Assembly: GCA_020205615.1 (NCBI GenBank)
Contig: CM035164.1
Location: forward strand, 2,197,501-2,261,500
DNA from: Panax quinquefolius
Lineage: Eukaryota > Streptophyta > Magnoliopsida > Apiales > Araliaceae
Reading direction: 5' to 3'
DNA length: 64,000 nt
Notes under the pieces: model-generated
The model's input: the letters and a program-made list of their open reading frames with translations, nothing else
What the model was told of the DNA's origin: nothing
Database searches by the model: none
Part shown: one piece after another, positions 1-10,778 of the stretch
How the letters are laid out: every line of letters starts with the position of its first letter
Numbering within the stretch: position 1 is the stretch's first letter
Translations under genes and position numbers: made by a program

Positions 1-818
1 TCAATCGAATTATTTGAGACACTTTTGTAAGACCCCAACTTTTGAATAAAGATGAATTTTCTATAAATATTATTTTTGAATATTATGGAGTGAAATTGAT
101 ATAATGTTATAGTTGTGGGTAATATTTATAAATTTTGTAAAATCACATGAGTTGTTATATAATATTCGATTGGTGAGGGAATATTCGTTTTAGCGAGGAA
201 TATTAAATGCACAATGGCACAATCATTGGTGGACCCCCACAACGGAATTATTGTCGGATTGAGAAAATGACAAAATACTTTATGAAAATAACGGCGGAAG
301 TTTTACCGTTAACTATTGAAACACCGGTGTTAAAAGTGCGATGTCTGGCGTAGTTGCATAGTAGCACACGGTATTGATTATTGATGCTTACGTGATAAGT
401 CACTTTCGGTTTTGTTGGTATTATTAATGTAATAATACAAAAATCTTTTATATATAAAATGAATACTTTTATAAAGTTATTCTATAAATAGAATATATTA
501 TATTACATTGCAAGTAGTGTTGCATAGAATTTTGCATAGTAAAATCTTTTTATATAAAAAATGTAATACTTTTATAAAGTTATCTATTTTATTAGACAAT
601 AATTAGAATATATTATATTTTATTATGCATAGTGTTTGCATAATTGCTGCATAGTGTTTGCGTGGTAAAATCTTTTATAAAGTTATTCGTTTTATTAGAT
701 TATAAATAGAATATATTATATTTTATTTAAAAGATTTTGCTTTAAATATGGATTGTCGATTAAAAGTAAATCAATCTGGACCGTTCATAAGTTAGTTACT
801 ATCTTGATCCATTTTTCT

Positions 819-826
819 ATAAATAG
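819..826 (+). promoter_or_regulatory. LTR TATA box (P1)
   Basis: tataaata stands directly before gaagctcattcc, a junction repeated in P2, P3, P4 and P6. A CT-rich stretch and a gag/aga-rich leader follow. It is the only strong core-promoter motif in this LTR, so the U3/R boundary probably lies 25-35 bp downstream. Confidence 0.6.
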
Positions 827-1020
827 AAGCTCATTCCTTCATTATTTTCTTACGAATTCACTTTGAAACTCTGAGAAAAAAACTATAAAGAGAAAAGAAG
901 AAAAGTGTTACTGCTTCTTCACTTATTTATATATCCAAAGATTTTCTTCTTGGGTAGGGAATATTATTTGTTGTACTTTCGTAAGAGATGTTATTCTTTT
1001 GTATTATGAAGAGAACTTAT

Positions 1021-1400
1021 GTTATTCCATTCTTTATTATTACATTGGAATAACTTTTGTATCTGTGAGCTACCCTATACTTGGTGACATTCTTCTATTA
1101 TTTAAATCTTTACTATTACATTTGGAATATCACATGCATGCGTTTTACGCTTTGACTGATTTCGTCTTTATTATTACATTGGAATAACTTTGTCTACATC
1201 TGATATCAATGCACCGCATTCATGGTGATTTACATTGTTATTCCATTCTTTATTATTCTGCATTGGAATATCACATGCATGCATTTTACGTGGGACTGGT
1301 TCCATTATTTATTATTACATTGGAATAACTTTTGCTGTCTTGATCTATCGCGTGCGTGGTGATTTCTTTTGTTATTCCATTCTTTATTATACTCGGTTGG
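1021..1400 (+). repeat. Hairpin-forming leader repeats in P1
   Basis: The first unit has gttattcca (1021-1029) and its exact complement tggaataac (1046-1054) around a 16-base loop. At least four units of roughly 60-75 bp follow, alternating attccattctttattatt with ggaatatcacatgcatgc. The array lies just downstream of the TATA box, so it would be in the transcript leader. Long reading frames here are made of the repeat and are not genes. Confidence 0.75.
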
Positions 1401-2213
1401 TTAAAACTTTGACTTATACTCCATGAAATTAGTGGAATATCCTTGATATTTGCGCTTCATCCAAAGATCTTTTCATGGAAATATTCTTCCGAGCATTCTT
1501 GAATTTTACTCTGAAAGAAGTATCATATTGACAATGTGGGCGTTATTAGTTCTGGATAAATTAATTCTTGAACTTGTTTTATTGAATTCTTATATCATTG
1601 TCATCATCCTCATGTTTATATTATGTTGAAAGTCATCTGTGGCTCAGTAGTGCGTAGATGGACTTGGTATGATTATGACCGAGATTATTCGGTGTAATCG
1701 TGGCCGTAATGTTACAAATGATGTGGTAAAAGTCCTCATTGGCACATAGTGTATTGATGGGCGATTGTTGGCATGATCATGACCATTAATGAATACACAA
1801 ATATTCTTGGCCCGTAGTGCATGGATAATTGTGGTCGTGATACTAAAGAATATCCTTGAGTGCAGTAGTGCGGGGTGATTCGATGATGTGGATTATTTAT
1901 TAAGTTTGAGTCTCGATGATAAAAGTCATGAAAAACCTTTTAAATTATAGAATATAGTAGATTTTATTCTCTACTTGACTCTTCAATGGATTGCTTGTTT
2001 CGCTTCTGATTAAACTTGATGTTTGTTATATTGTATCGGTTTAACATTGTTTAAGGCTAATGATAATTTATTACGTATTATCTTAGTCATAATATTTCTT
2101 CTTGGGCTAGTTGAGCTCACCCTTTCTTTCACTTTATTCTCTTGAGGAAATGAGAAGCGTGGTGAGACAGTCGGGGAGCGGAGTGATGGTCCTGGGATGA
2201 TAGTATTAGCTAG

Positions 2214-2263
2214 TAGTCCTCACTATTACATTAGATAGTGTAACAATAAATGTAATGAGGACT
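2214..2263 (+). other. Conserved Y-shaped foldback in the LTR tail
   Basis: An outer stem agtcctca/tgaggact encloses an inner stem cactatt/atagtg. The same arrangement appears at the same LTR position in P2 (~4230), P3 (~38966), P4 (~43278) and P6 (~62348), and in reverse complement in M1, M6, M7, M8, M9, M10 and M11, with varied inner loops. Function unknown. Confidence 0.65.
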
Positions 2264-2419
2264 CATTACGAGAGTGGATATTATCTAGAAGGCGATGTTG
2301 TATTTAAACTCACATTCTCTTGTTGTATAATTAAGATTGTATTTATATTACATACCTTGTATCTGGCGACTCAAGATGAGTGATGTATACCTAATTTTGG
2401 GGCATCACACTTTTTGTGT

Positions 2420-2505
2420 CGAGTACTATTCACAAATTACTATTCATGAGTTATTATTCACGATTCTTATTCACGAGTTCTTATTCACGAAGTCTTATTG
2501 ATCAC
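2420..2505 (+). repeat. ~16-bp actattcacgagt-type tandem repeat
   Basis: Five or so degenerate units of actattcac(g/a)a with variable links. This is the reverse complement of the gaatagta arrays in the minus-strand LTRs, showing that it belongs to the same leader module. Confidence 0.6.
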
Positions 2506-2969
2506 TCGTAAAATATATTTTTTTTCGGTCCAAATCATTTTGGGTACAATATTATTCCATGAGGAGATGTGCTAATTTTTCGAATAGTTGGTTGAAGATA
2601 TAATAAATAAATCAATATGGATCATTTGGTGAAAGTTATAATAGTGAATCAATATATATCATTTGGTTTAAAGTTTTAATAAATAAATCGGTATGGATGA
2701 ATTACTTTAAGTTTTAATAGTAAATCAATATTGATTATCTGTTTAAAAAGTAAATCAATCTGTCCGTCCATGAATTAATTCTTATTCATCCATTTTTCTA
2801 TAAATAAAGCTCATTCCTTCATTATTTCTTACGAATTCACTTTGAAACTCTGAGAGAGAGAAATTATAGAGAAACTATAGAAAAGTATTCTACTACTTCC
2901 TACTCTTATATCTGATTTTTTTTACGGTGAAAGGGTATTATTTCTTTTGTATTCATGAAGAGAACATCG

Positions 2970-3350
2970 GTTATTCCATTATTTATTATTACATTGGAAT
3001 AACTTTTGTATCGTGGGCTACCCTATACTTGGTGAAATTCTTACATTAGAATATATCGTTCATGCATGCGTTCTGTGGGACTGGGTTCCATTATTTATTA
3101 TTACATCCGAATATCACTCTTTCGCGTTTATCTTGGGACACGGTTCCATTCTTTATTATTCATTAGAATATCATATACATGCATTTTATGTGGGACTGGT
3201 TCCATTCTTTATTATTCATTGGAATATCACATGCATGCATTTTACGTCGTACTGTTTCGTTATTTATTATTATTTTGGAATAACTTTTGCTGTATGCGAT
3301 CTATCGCATGCATGGTTATTTCTTTTGTTATTCCATTCTTTATTATACTC
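2970..3350 (+). repeat. Hairpin-forming leader repeats in P2
   Basis: Starts with the same exact 9-bp arms (gttattcca 2970-2978, tggaataac 2995-3003). Later units carry tatcacatgcatgcattttacg and gggactggttcc. The order and spacing of units differ from P1, so copy number and arrangement change between LTRs while the arm sequence is kept. Confidence 0.7.
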
Positions 3351-4396
3351 AGTTGGTTAAAACTTTGACTTCTATACTCCATGAAATTAGTGGAATATCC
3401 TTGATATTTGCGCTTCATCCAGTATCTTTTCATGGAAATATTCTTCTGAGCATTCTTGAATTTTACTTTCTGAAAAGAAGTATCATGTTGATAATGTGGG
3501 CGTTATTAGTTCTGGATAAATTAATTCTTGAACTTGTTTTATTGAATTCTTATATCATTGTCATCATCCTCATGTTTATATTATGTTGAAAGTCATCTAC
3601 GTGGCACATAGTGCATAGATGGACTTGGTATGATTATGACCGAGGGATTATTCGGTATAATCATAACCGTAATGTTACAAATGATGTGGAAAAAGTCCTC
3701 GTTGGCGGGAGTGCATTGATGGATAGTTTTGGTATGATTATGGCTATGGATTCTCTTTGGCGATGGTGCAAAGATGAATTATTTTATGGCATGATTAGGA
3801 CCATTGATGAAAATATGATTATCTTTAAGTAGTAGTGCATGGATAATTAAATGGTCGTGATCTTAAAGAATATCCTTGGTAGTAGTGCGGGGGGTGATTC
3901 GATAATGTGGATTATTTATTAAAATTTGAGTCCCAATGATAAAAGTGATGAAAAACTTTTTAAATCATAGAAGATAGTTGATTTTATTCCTACTTGACTC
4001 TTCTAATGGATTGCTTGTTCATTGCGCAGCTTAAACTTGATAGTTATTATATTTTATCGGTTTAACACTTGTTGAAGGCTAACGATAAATTATTCGCATT
4101 ATCTTAGTCATAATATTTCCTCTTTTAGGCTAGTTGAGCTCACCTTTTCTTTCACCGCTTCTCTTGAAATGAGAAGCGTGGCTGGGACTAGTCGGAGAAC
4201 ATAGTGATGGTCCTAGATGGTGCATTAGTAGTCCTCACTATTCTGTGAAATAGTGTGATAATAATTGTAATGAGGACACCTTTTGAATTTGTATACTCTC
4301 TAGTAGTCAATATTTGTATTCAAATTCACAGTTTATGTTTTGTCGTATTGTACATGACAGTTGTATTATTAAGTTGTATTTGAATTCTGTACCATG

Positions 4397-6245
4397 TGTT
4401 AGGTTTTATGAAAATCAAAGTAGCAATCAAATTGCAAAAATAGCGAAAGCATGATAAAATCAGATTTTAAAATTTTTCACAAACCAATTACCCGGATCAT
4501 CCTTTATGCATATTATTAATTAAAATGAAGAACAAGAAGTTATGTAATCATACCCTTGTGAATCTGAGCTTCCACAGTGCGAGTTCAACTCCTACTACTT
4601 CTCCGATCTCCTTGAATCTCTGGTAGATTCCTTCATTTGATCAATGTAAGCCACCCAGTGTATGGCCTCTAGAGGTGATCCACCAAGGAAGAAGAATTTT
4701 CAAGAAGAAGGGTGTATTGGCTCAAACCCTAGTTTTCCTATCTCTGTAGAAAAGAGGCGTCTTCTCCAACTATTGAAATTACGTTATATATGATATCGAT
4801 ATAAGACTCCTCTTATAAAGATATCGGGTAACCTATTTTAATTAAAATAAGGTATTATTTATTTAATTAAACTCTTTTAATTAAATGGGCTCCCTAATCT
4901 TATTAGGGATAATTAATTAAACTCCTTTAACTAATTTTCCCTCCTAATTCTATTAGGAATAAATGAAAGTACTTATATTAAATTAATTCCTAAACTCTTT
5001 TAGAAATTAAAATAATAATAATAATAATATTAATAAGACTCCTCTTATTAATTTATATTTAATATTTCTAAAATATTAAATAATAAATATTAAGCTATTT
5101 AATTTATTCTATCACCATAGATTAAATTAAATATACTTAACTATATTATTACGATTATGCCATTAACTTCTTAAATAATTATTCTTCCTTTTATGGTGTG
5201 ACCCTTTAGGTTCTCCATATTAAACCTACGTGAATAAATCAATTAGAACAATTCTAATCTTATTTAATAAATAAATTAAACGATTAATTTATTTAAACAA
5301 ATAATATTTATTCTACATTAGGGATAAGCCTCCTAGCGATCATCGACAACTTTCCGAGATAATATAGATTTCAACATTAATCATAAAAGAACCTTTGAGT
5401 TAATAGTTCTACCGTCAATTCAATCCTTCTACCATATAATGTCCCAATTAAATATAAGACATGGAATTCTTGTCGAGTCTTATTTTATTTAATTATATGT
5501 ATTTCGATTCCTAAATGCACACTCTAATGAATACAAATTAGAAACTACTTTCTAATTTCATTCCACCTTAACCAAGGATTCTGGGTTGTCGTTTATCGAA
5601 TCACATAAGACATTTCTCTTCTTTTACTAGAAGTGGTAGATTCTTTATTGATCATTCATTATCTTCATATATAACTTATTACACCCAAGCATAGCCTTTG
5701 ATATACTCTAAGAGTCTTAAGGAATAAGTCAAAGTGTAATTCATTATATATAAGATACTATGATGATCTCAAGTCTGAGATCATTTGTCTTCTTATCACT
5801 ACAGAATTCCCATTGATGAGACAAGTAAAACTCCATTAGGTATTCCTTAGCGAGTCACGTTTAGTGAACTTATTCTCTAATAAGCACCTACATACTTGCT
5901 TTAGTGTCTCCACACAAATGATCATGAGATCAATCATCCTCATCCAATGAGCAAGCAATGTACGTACCAATCTATCCGGATTCACTAATCTCCTTTTTAG
6001 TAATCCATTGATTGGGAACATTTTAGTTTTAAGCTATCTAAGAATTTAGATCCATTAGCATGATCTCATCATGATTCTAAAAGCATTGCTTAAAACTATG
6101 GGTTTATCACATATTATTAAAATAGCACCATGTAGATAATAAATGCCTTTAATAAATAATTCTTTTATTAATAAATAAATAAGATTGATTACAAAGTATA
6201 TGCTTTATCATCATACATGATTGGCTTGTATGCATACTACTTTCA
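4397..6245 (-). mobile_element. Solo LTR of an unrelated family (Z), probably Copia-type
   Basis: Begins TGTTAGGTTTTATG and ends in TTTCA, is flanked by a perfect 5-bp duplication ccatg (4392-4396 and 6246-6250), and sits inside P2. Length is 1849 bp. It shares nothing visible with the surrounding LTR family. On the minus strand a TATA-like run precedes a stretch with aaactagggttt, and the end reads gattttcataaaacctaaca, which resembles U5 ends of plant Copia LTRs; the minus orientation and Copia label rest on that alone. No PBS or coding domain is present. Short ORFs inside, such as 5836-6021, show no recognisable domain. Confidence 0.75.
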
Positions 6246-6400
6246 CCATGTATCTGGCGACTCAAGATGGGTGATGTATACCTAATTTTGGGGGCGTCAC
6301 AAAATTAACCTAAATTGCTAAATAGTAGATACTAGATAATAAATTACGAAGAAGAAAGAAGTGTTTTTTTTTTCAAAATTTTAATCCATTATCATTTCTT

Positions 6401-6598
6401 TTATATATTTTTTTCACTTTGATCAGTCACTGGGAAAATGAATATGGATGATAAGTTAGAGATATTGAAGACTGAATTGCAGCAGTTTTTAAAGATAGTA
6501 GATTGATTTTTCTGCATAACAACATGAACATTACTTTGTATGTATCTTTCTCGCCTTTTATGGTCTCTCAAAACAATTTGAACTTGAGAAGAAGCCAT
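6401..6598 (-). CDS. Possible coding fragment, unrecognised
   Basis: A 65-codon frame opening with ATG and reading MASSQVQIVLRDHKRRERY at its start, a hydrophilic, basic, ordinary-looking plant N-terminus; the second half is low in complexity. It is not an LTR-family sequence and occurs once in the window. It could be a first exon captured by a Helitron-like element (see 8252-8277) or a chance ORF. I do not recognise the product. Confidence 0.15.
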   Translation of the reverse strand: MASSQVQIVLRDHKRRERYIQSNVHVVMQKNQSTIFKNCCNSVFNISNLSSIFIFPVTDQSEKNI

Positions 6599-7083
6599 AA
6601 TCTATAAAGGGATTCTTGAAATTGTGGACTCAATTTATGAATTTAACAAAACAAATGAAACAATTTTGTAGCATACTAAAATTTACAGATTTGGAATGGC
6701 ATGGGATGTGTATATATATTCACAATTATACCAGGTAAACTCATTTTACTACTCTAAATTTGATAGCTCTTTTATTTTTCAACTTTCATTGATTTTATTT
6801 AGACATACTTAGTTTAGTTTAGCTGTTGCGATATCAACATTTTTCTGTTGTAACAATGTACTTTGTTTAAGAACTTTAGCTATTAGGAACTAAAAATATG
6901 GTATGCTTCGAGTGTAATGTTCATTTATTGAAATTCTATGACCAAGTCCCACTTTCAGGCTTAAGTTCATTTGTTTTTGAAATTGTTAATCAGGTACTTG
7001 GTTGTTTGGTTTATGTGAAGAACAAGGGTTTCTATTATAAATCTAATTACCAATTTGCATTAACCATGAGAAGTTTATATCTA

Positions 7084-7117
7084 TGTATGTGTATGTGTGT
7101 GTGTGTGTGTGTGTGTT
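7084..7117. repeat. (TG)n microsatellite
   Basis: An almost pure run of tg dinucleotides starting at tatgtgtatg. It creates a Cys/Val/Met-rich stretch in an open frame at 6898-7200, which is therefore not taken as a gene. Confidence 0.95.
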
Positions 7118-8251
7118 TATATTTTATGTGCAACTACATGTGTCTATTCAATGAAATTTTAGTTCCATTGCAGTTTCATCTTTCATGGGATGCATTGTAG
7201 TGTTGTGCCAGTACCATATATGTATTAAAAGTGGTACATTGTGTTTGTAGTAGCAAAAATAGTTTTGGGCATTTTCATTTTCAACTGTAAACTTAATTGA
7301 TTATACTTTATTTTTTACTGTGTACCTGCAGTTGTGTGATATCAACTGTGATATTTTAATTGCTTATCCCTCTGTTTTTTGCTCAGCCATTGTGATGTTT
7401 ATATGCCTTGGTCTATGTTTGGATTTTTTTGTCAAAATCAACCCATAAAGGGTTGGGCTTGGAATTTCATGCATGCTTTAAATTTTCGTAGAGAAAATCA
7501 AACCTCTAACTCTATGTCATGGCACTTAGGATTGATTTTATGAAATCTAAGAAACGGTTTTTATTTTAATTCAGTTCAAACTTTATGAGCTAAAATGTAC
7601 GGGAAATCGAAAGTTTAAAGTTTATTGTTTGCAAAATTGCTAGAAGTGGACCTTAGTTGTGATCTATATACTGATGCTACATTGTGGTTATTGCTTCTGT
7701 TGTCATTGATACCAATATCAATTCTCATAAATAAAACCTATAGGTGAACAAACACAAATAGTTGAGCAGTCTTTAGTCATTTGTTATTTAGGATTATCTG
7801 AACTGAATATTACTAACCTATTAAAGTTGATTGTCCCAGATCTTATTGTGCTTCAAAAGTGTACAAAGCAGTATAATTTTGTTAATTTTGTCTAGGCGTT
7901 GCTAGGCATTGGGTATCTCAGATTGTCAAAGTAATGTTCCTTCTCTCTGTTCCTTCATCAAGGATCCAAGTACTTGGCTTTTGGTACCGTTCAAAATGTA
8001 AAAAATATGGATCGAACATAGGTTTTTTTATGTGGGTTTGATTCATGATTTTAGTTGGTATTTCAATTTTAATACGTAGTTGCAAAGTACATTGCCAATT
8101 TTGATTCAAATATTTTTGTGATTTTTGATTTTATGGATAGTATTTTTTTTGTTTGAAAAAGTTAATATTTAAAAGTTTATATGTCATGCAAAAATATATT
8201 CTAAACTTTCACAATTTTAACAAATTATATATTTAGCTTTTCCAACTAACT

Positions 8252-8277
8252 CGTGCATTGCACGGGCTACCAACTAG
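8252..8277 (+). mobile_element. Helitron-like 3' terminus
   Basis: cgtgcattgcacg forms a hairpin (5-bp perfect stem, extendable by a wobble pair and a C-G pair), followed 9 bases later by CTAG and then T. That matches the Helitron rule: hairpin, short spacer, CTRR, insertion before T. No 5' TC end was located with confidence, so the element length is unknown; the low-copy DNA upstream may be its cargo. Confidence 0.45.
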
Positions 8278-8310
8278 TAATCTTAAAAATGACAACAAAT
8301 AATCTATAAG

Positions 8311-10778
8311 TGTGACGCCCCCAAAATAGGTATACAACACCCATTCCGAGTCACCAAATACATGGTACATAAAGCAAACTACAACTTCAATAATATAATT
8401 GTCGTGCAAAATACGACAACACATACTATGAGTTTAAATACAAATATTGTCTTCTAGACAATATCCACACTCAAATAAGTCCTCATTACAATTATTCAAA
8501 CACTATTTTACGAAATAGTGAGGATTTGCTAAAAACATCTTTCTAGAACCATCACTCTATACCTCATTAGATCCTGCTATGTTATCACCTCACGAGAAGA
8601 AAAATGGAACAAAAAGGAAAAGGGTGAGCTCAACTAGCCCGGTAAAAAATATATTATAACTAAGATAATATACAACAAATTATCATTAGTTTCCAACGAG
8701 GAAAAATCTTATAAAATATAATGAGATAAGTTTTAGATCAACAATTGCGCAGTGAAGCTTGACAATCCATTAGAATAGTCAGTAGAGAATGAGTTCTACT
8801 ATCTTCTAAGATTTAAAGTTCATCATCAATATTTTATCCTGTAACAACAATCAATATACATCTTTAATCAAATATTCATCTTTTGCTTTCTGAGCCAAAG
8901 ATATTCATTTTATATCACACCATTTAGTCATGTTTATCTCAACACTGTTCATCTTTTGCACTATGGGCCAAAGATATTCATCGATTAATCATTCATCTTT
9001 GTACTACGGGCCAAAGATATTCATAATATCATCATTTAGGATGAGGATGATGAAAAATATTTTAAAGAAAAGCGAATCCGGTGAGACGGAAGGACAAATA
9101 GTAGTGATTAGTATAATAGTTTATCGAAGATCAATAATACTTCATAAATACCAATTTTGAAGCGAAATTCAAAATAAAGATCAAAATATGGATACAATCA
9201 AAGATAGTAACCATAATAGACATCTTGGACAAAAAAAAAGAAAATTTTATTTTTCGATGAATAGTCTTTGTATTAATGAATAATAGTCTTGATATCGTGA
9301 ATAAGTAACCTCGACACAAAAATTTCAAATTTGATAAAAGTTCGGACCAATATTTTGGCATAATGATATTGAAAAAATAATATCATTTACTGAAGAAAAT
9401 AACATCCACTTACCTCAAAATAACAGTACTTATTTGAATTTGGGATATAGTCTTGACGAAAAACTTGTCTTGAATAAAGACTCTCAAAGTATCTAAATAC
9501 TCACAAAAATACGCTCGATAATCTAGAGAGAAAGAAAACTTGTTTACGGTGTGATTTTTAATTCTAACCTAAGCGTCTATTATAGGAAAATCTTTAGAAA
9601 CGCCATAGGAGACTAAAATAATAAAATATTATTTTCTTTTATTTCTTCTATGCATGCCTACTTTGTTGAATGCCTAGCATACCAATTACGAATTTTTCCA
9701 GTGACCCACATGTTATTAACACCAACCAAAGTGGGTCCCACCCATAATTTAATAAAATAATTTAATTTTACGAAACTTCAATAATTCATAGAAAATAGTC
9801 CGGTTATCAGAAAAATACGAATTTTATGTTCATTCTGCCTGAAATCGAATTCTCTACAACCTTGTAGCTTTGATTTTTTTCAAATTCCAAACATAAAATA
9901 TCCGAAATCCACAAACGGATGATTATTAATACCTCCACACCGACAAAATACTGATAAAATACCTCAGCATTAATTCCTTCATTTTTATCCACCTAAGAAT
10001 AAATATATCCATCATTTATATCCACATAAAATAAATATTTTCTTATCATATAAATCAATAATTAATTATTCACAAATAATATTACAGAATCACAATTATG
10101 ACAACCAGGCCGTTCCCAGGAAAGAGGGGGCTTTTCAATAAGAATTTCTCCTTACTGGCACATAATTAGGTGACCAAACCTCTCCTTGACAGAACTTTCT
10201 AGACATTGCCAATAATGCTATCTAATAATATTATTCAAATAATATGAATTATTGATCTGATAATGGAAATATCTTGTGTGCGGTGATAATTATTGAAACA
10301 ACAATAATATAAAATATCAACGCAACAATTATTGAATCAATAAAATAAAATATTGAGCGATAATTCTTTGTAACAATTATTGAGTAGTGCCTTCTTACGT
10401 AAGACTCGATAATTCAAAAATCTTGTCATCCACACGTATTCATTGTATTTTAACAACCAGATATTTCAACGATGTTAGCGGTAACAACTACGCTGTAGTT
10501 ATTTATAAAAACTCAAACTTTTCGTTTTTTCATCCGAAGCTTATTATTACATTATGGAGCCCACTAATGATCTACTTGTGTTTATGCGAATATTCCCAAA
10601 CAACAAGAATATTCCACGACCAAACTAATATTCCCAAATGATAATGATTATTTTATAACCACTTTGCTTATTTTCCAAAATTTGCACATTTCACCCAAAA
10701 ACCAAAATATTATATCAATTTAACACCTTATTATTCACAATAATAATTAGAGGAAATTGATTTTATTTATAATAAGTT
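8311..10778 (-). mobile_element. Minus-strand LTR M1, 3' end truncated
   Basis: Begins tgtgacgcccccaaaatagg (the LTR 3' terminus read on the plus strand) and runs through the tail foldback, the ~40-bp leader repeats, a TATA-region module and the shared head, stopping at aataagttg just short of ggggtcttaca. From there it is fused to M2, which lacks its first ~50 bp. The fusion looks like a deletion between two LTRs that also removed any internal region. Confidence 0.8.
8880..9030 (-). repeat. ~40-bp leader repeat (catctttgc...aaagatattca) in M1
   Basis: Three to four units with the core catctttgcactacgggcc followed by aaagatattca. Spacing varies by a few bases and the units are diverged. Same repeat as in M3, M4, M7, M8 and M10. 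Confidence 0.65.

Larger units (their letters stand above)
26..2409 (+). mobile_element. Solo LTR, Tekay/Del-type Ty3-gypsy family (copy P1)
   Basis: Begins TGTAAGACCCC and ends in the family terminus (here ggggcatcaca), with neither PBS nor polypurine tract beside it, so it is a complete solo LTR of about 2.4 kb. In order it holds the shared head (26 to ~420), a TATA box at 819, a hairpin-repeat leader (1021-1400), repeats with gtagtgc and gattatt, and the conserved tail with a Y-shaped foldback (2214-2263). Flanks read acttt on the left and, one base out of register, cacttttt on the right, a possible 5-bp target duplication. It lies inside an older plus-strand LTR (P2), whose sequence resumes at 2410. 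Confidence 0.85.
2410..6301 (+). mobile_element. Older plus-strand LTR (P2), interrupted by solo LTR Z
   Basis: LTR sequence resumes at 2410 with tttttgtgtcgagtac, which fits the last bases before P1 (1-25), so P1 inserted into this copy. It shows actattcac-type repeats (2420-2505), a TATA-like ctataaataaagctc near 2808, hairpin leader repeats (2970-3350) and the tail foldback near 4230. It is cut at 4396 by an unrelated solo LTR. Its last 56 bp (6246-6301) end gggggcgtcaca. The actattcac repeats belong to a different LTR subtype from the hairpin leader, so this copy looks composite. The start lies outside the window. Confidence 0.75.
6302..8310. other. Low-copy AT-rich interval
   Basis: No match to the LTR family between the end of P2 and the start of M1. 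It holds a (TG)n tract, a short candidate minus-strand exon (6401-6598) and a Helitron-like 3' terminus (8252-8277). T-rich runs and tttttgctcag-like splice-acceptor-like sequences suggest intronic or intergenic host DNA, possibly carried by a Helitron. No complete gene can be supported. Confidence 0.5.

Noticed and set aside
3013..3360. Open frames of 60-115 codons over leader arrays (also 37839-38120, 42146-42433, 61129-61473)
   Set aside because: The peptides are translations of the hairpin repeat, overlap in several frames and change with unit number; no domain.
4397..6245. Z as a DNA transposon or MITE
   Set aside because: TG...CA ends, a 5-bp duplication and a 1.85 kb length without inverted terminal repeats fit a solo LTR.
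6898..7200. 100-codon ORF
   Set aside because: Its middle is the (TG)n tract, and the rest lacks any recognisable motif or composition shift.
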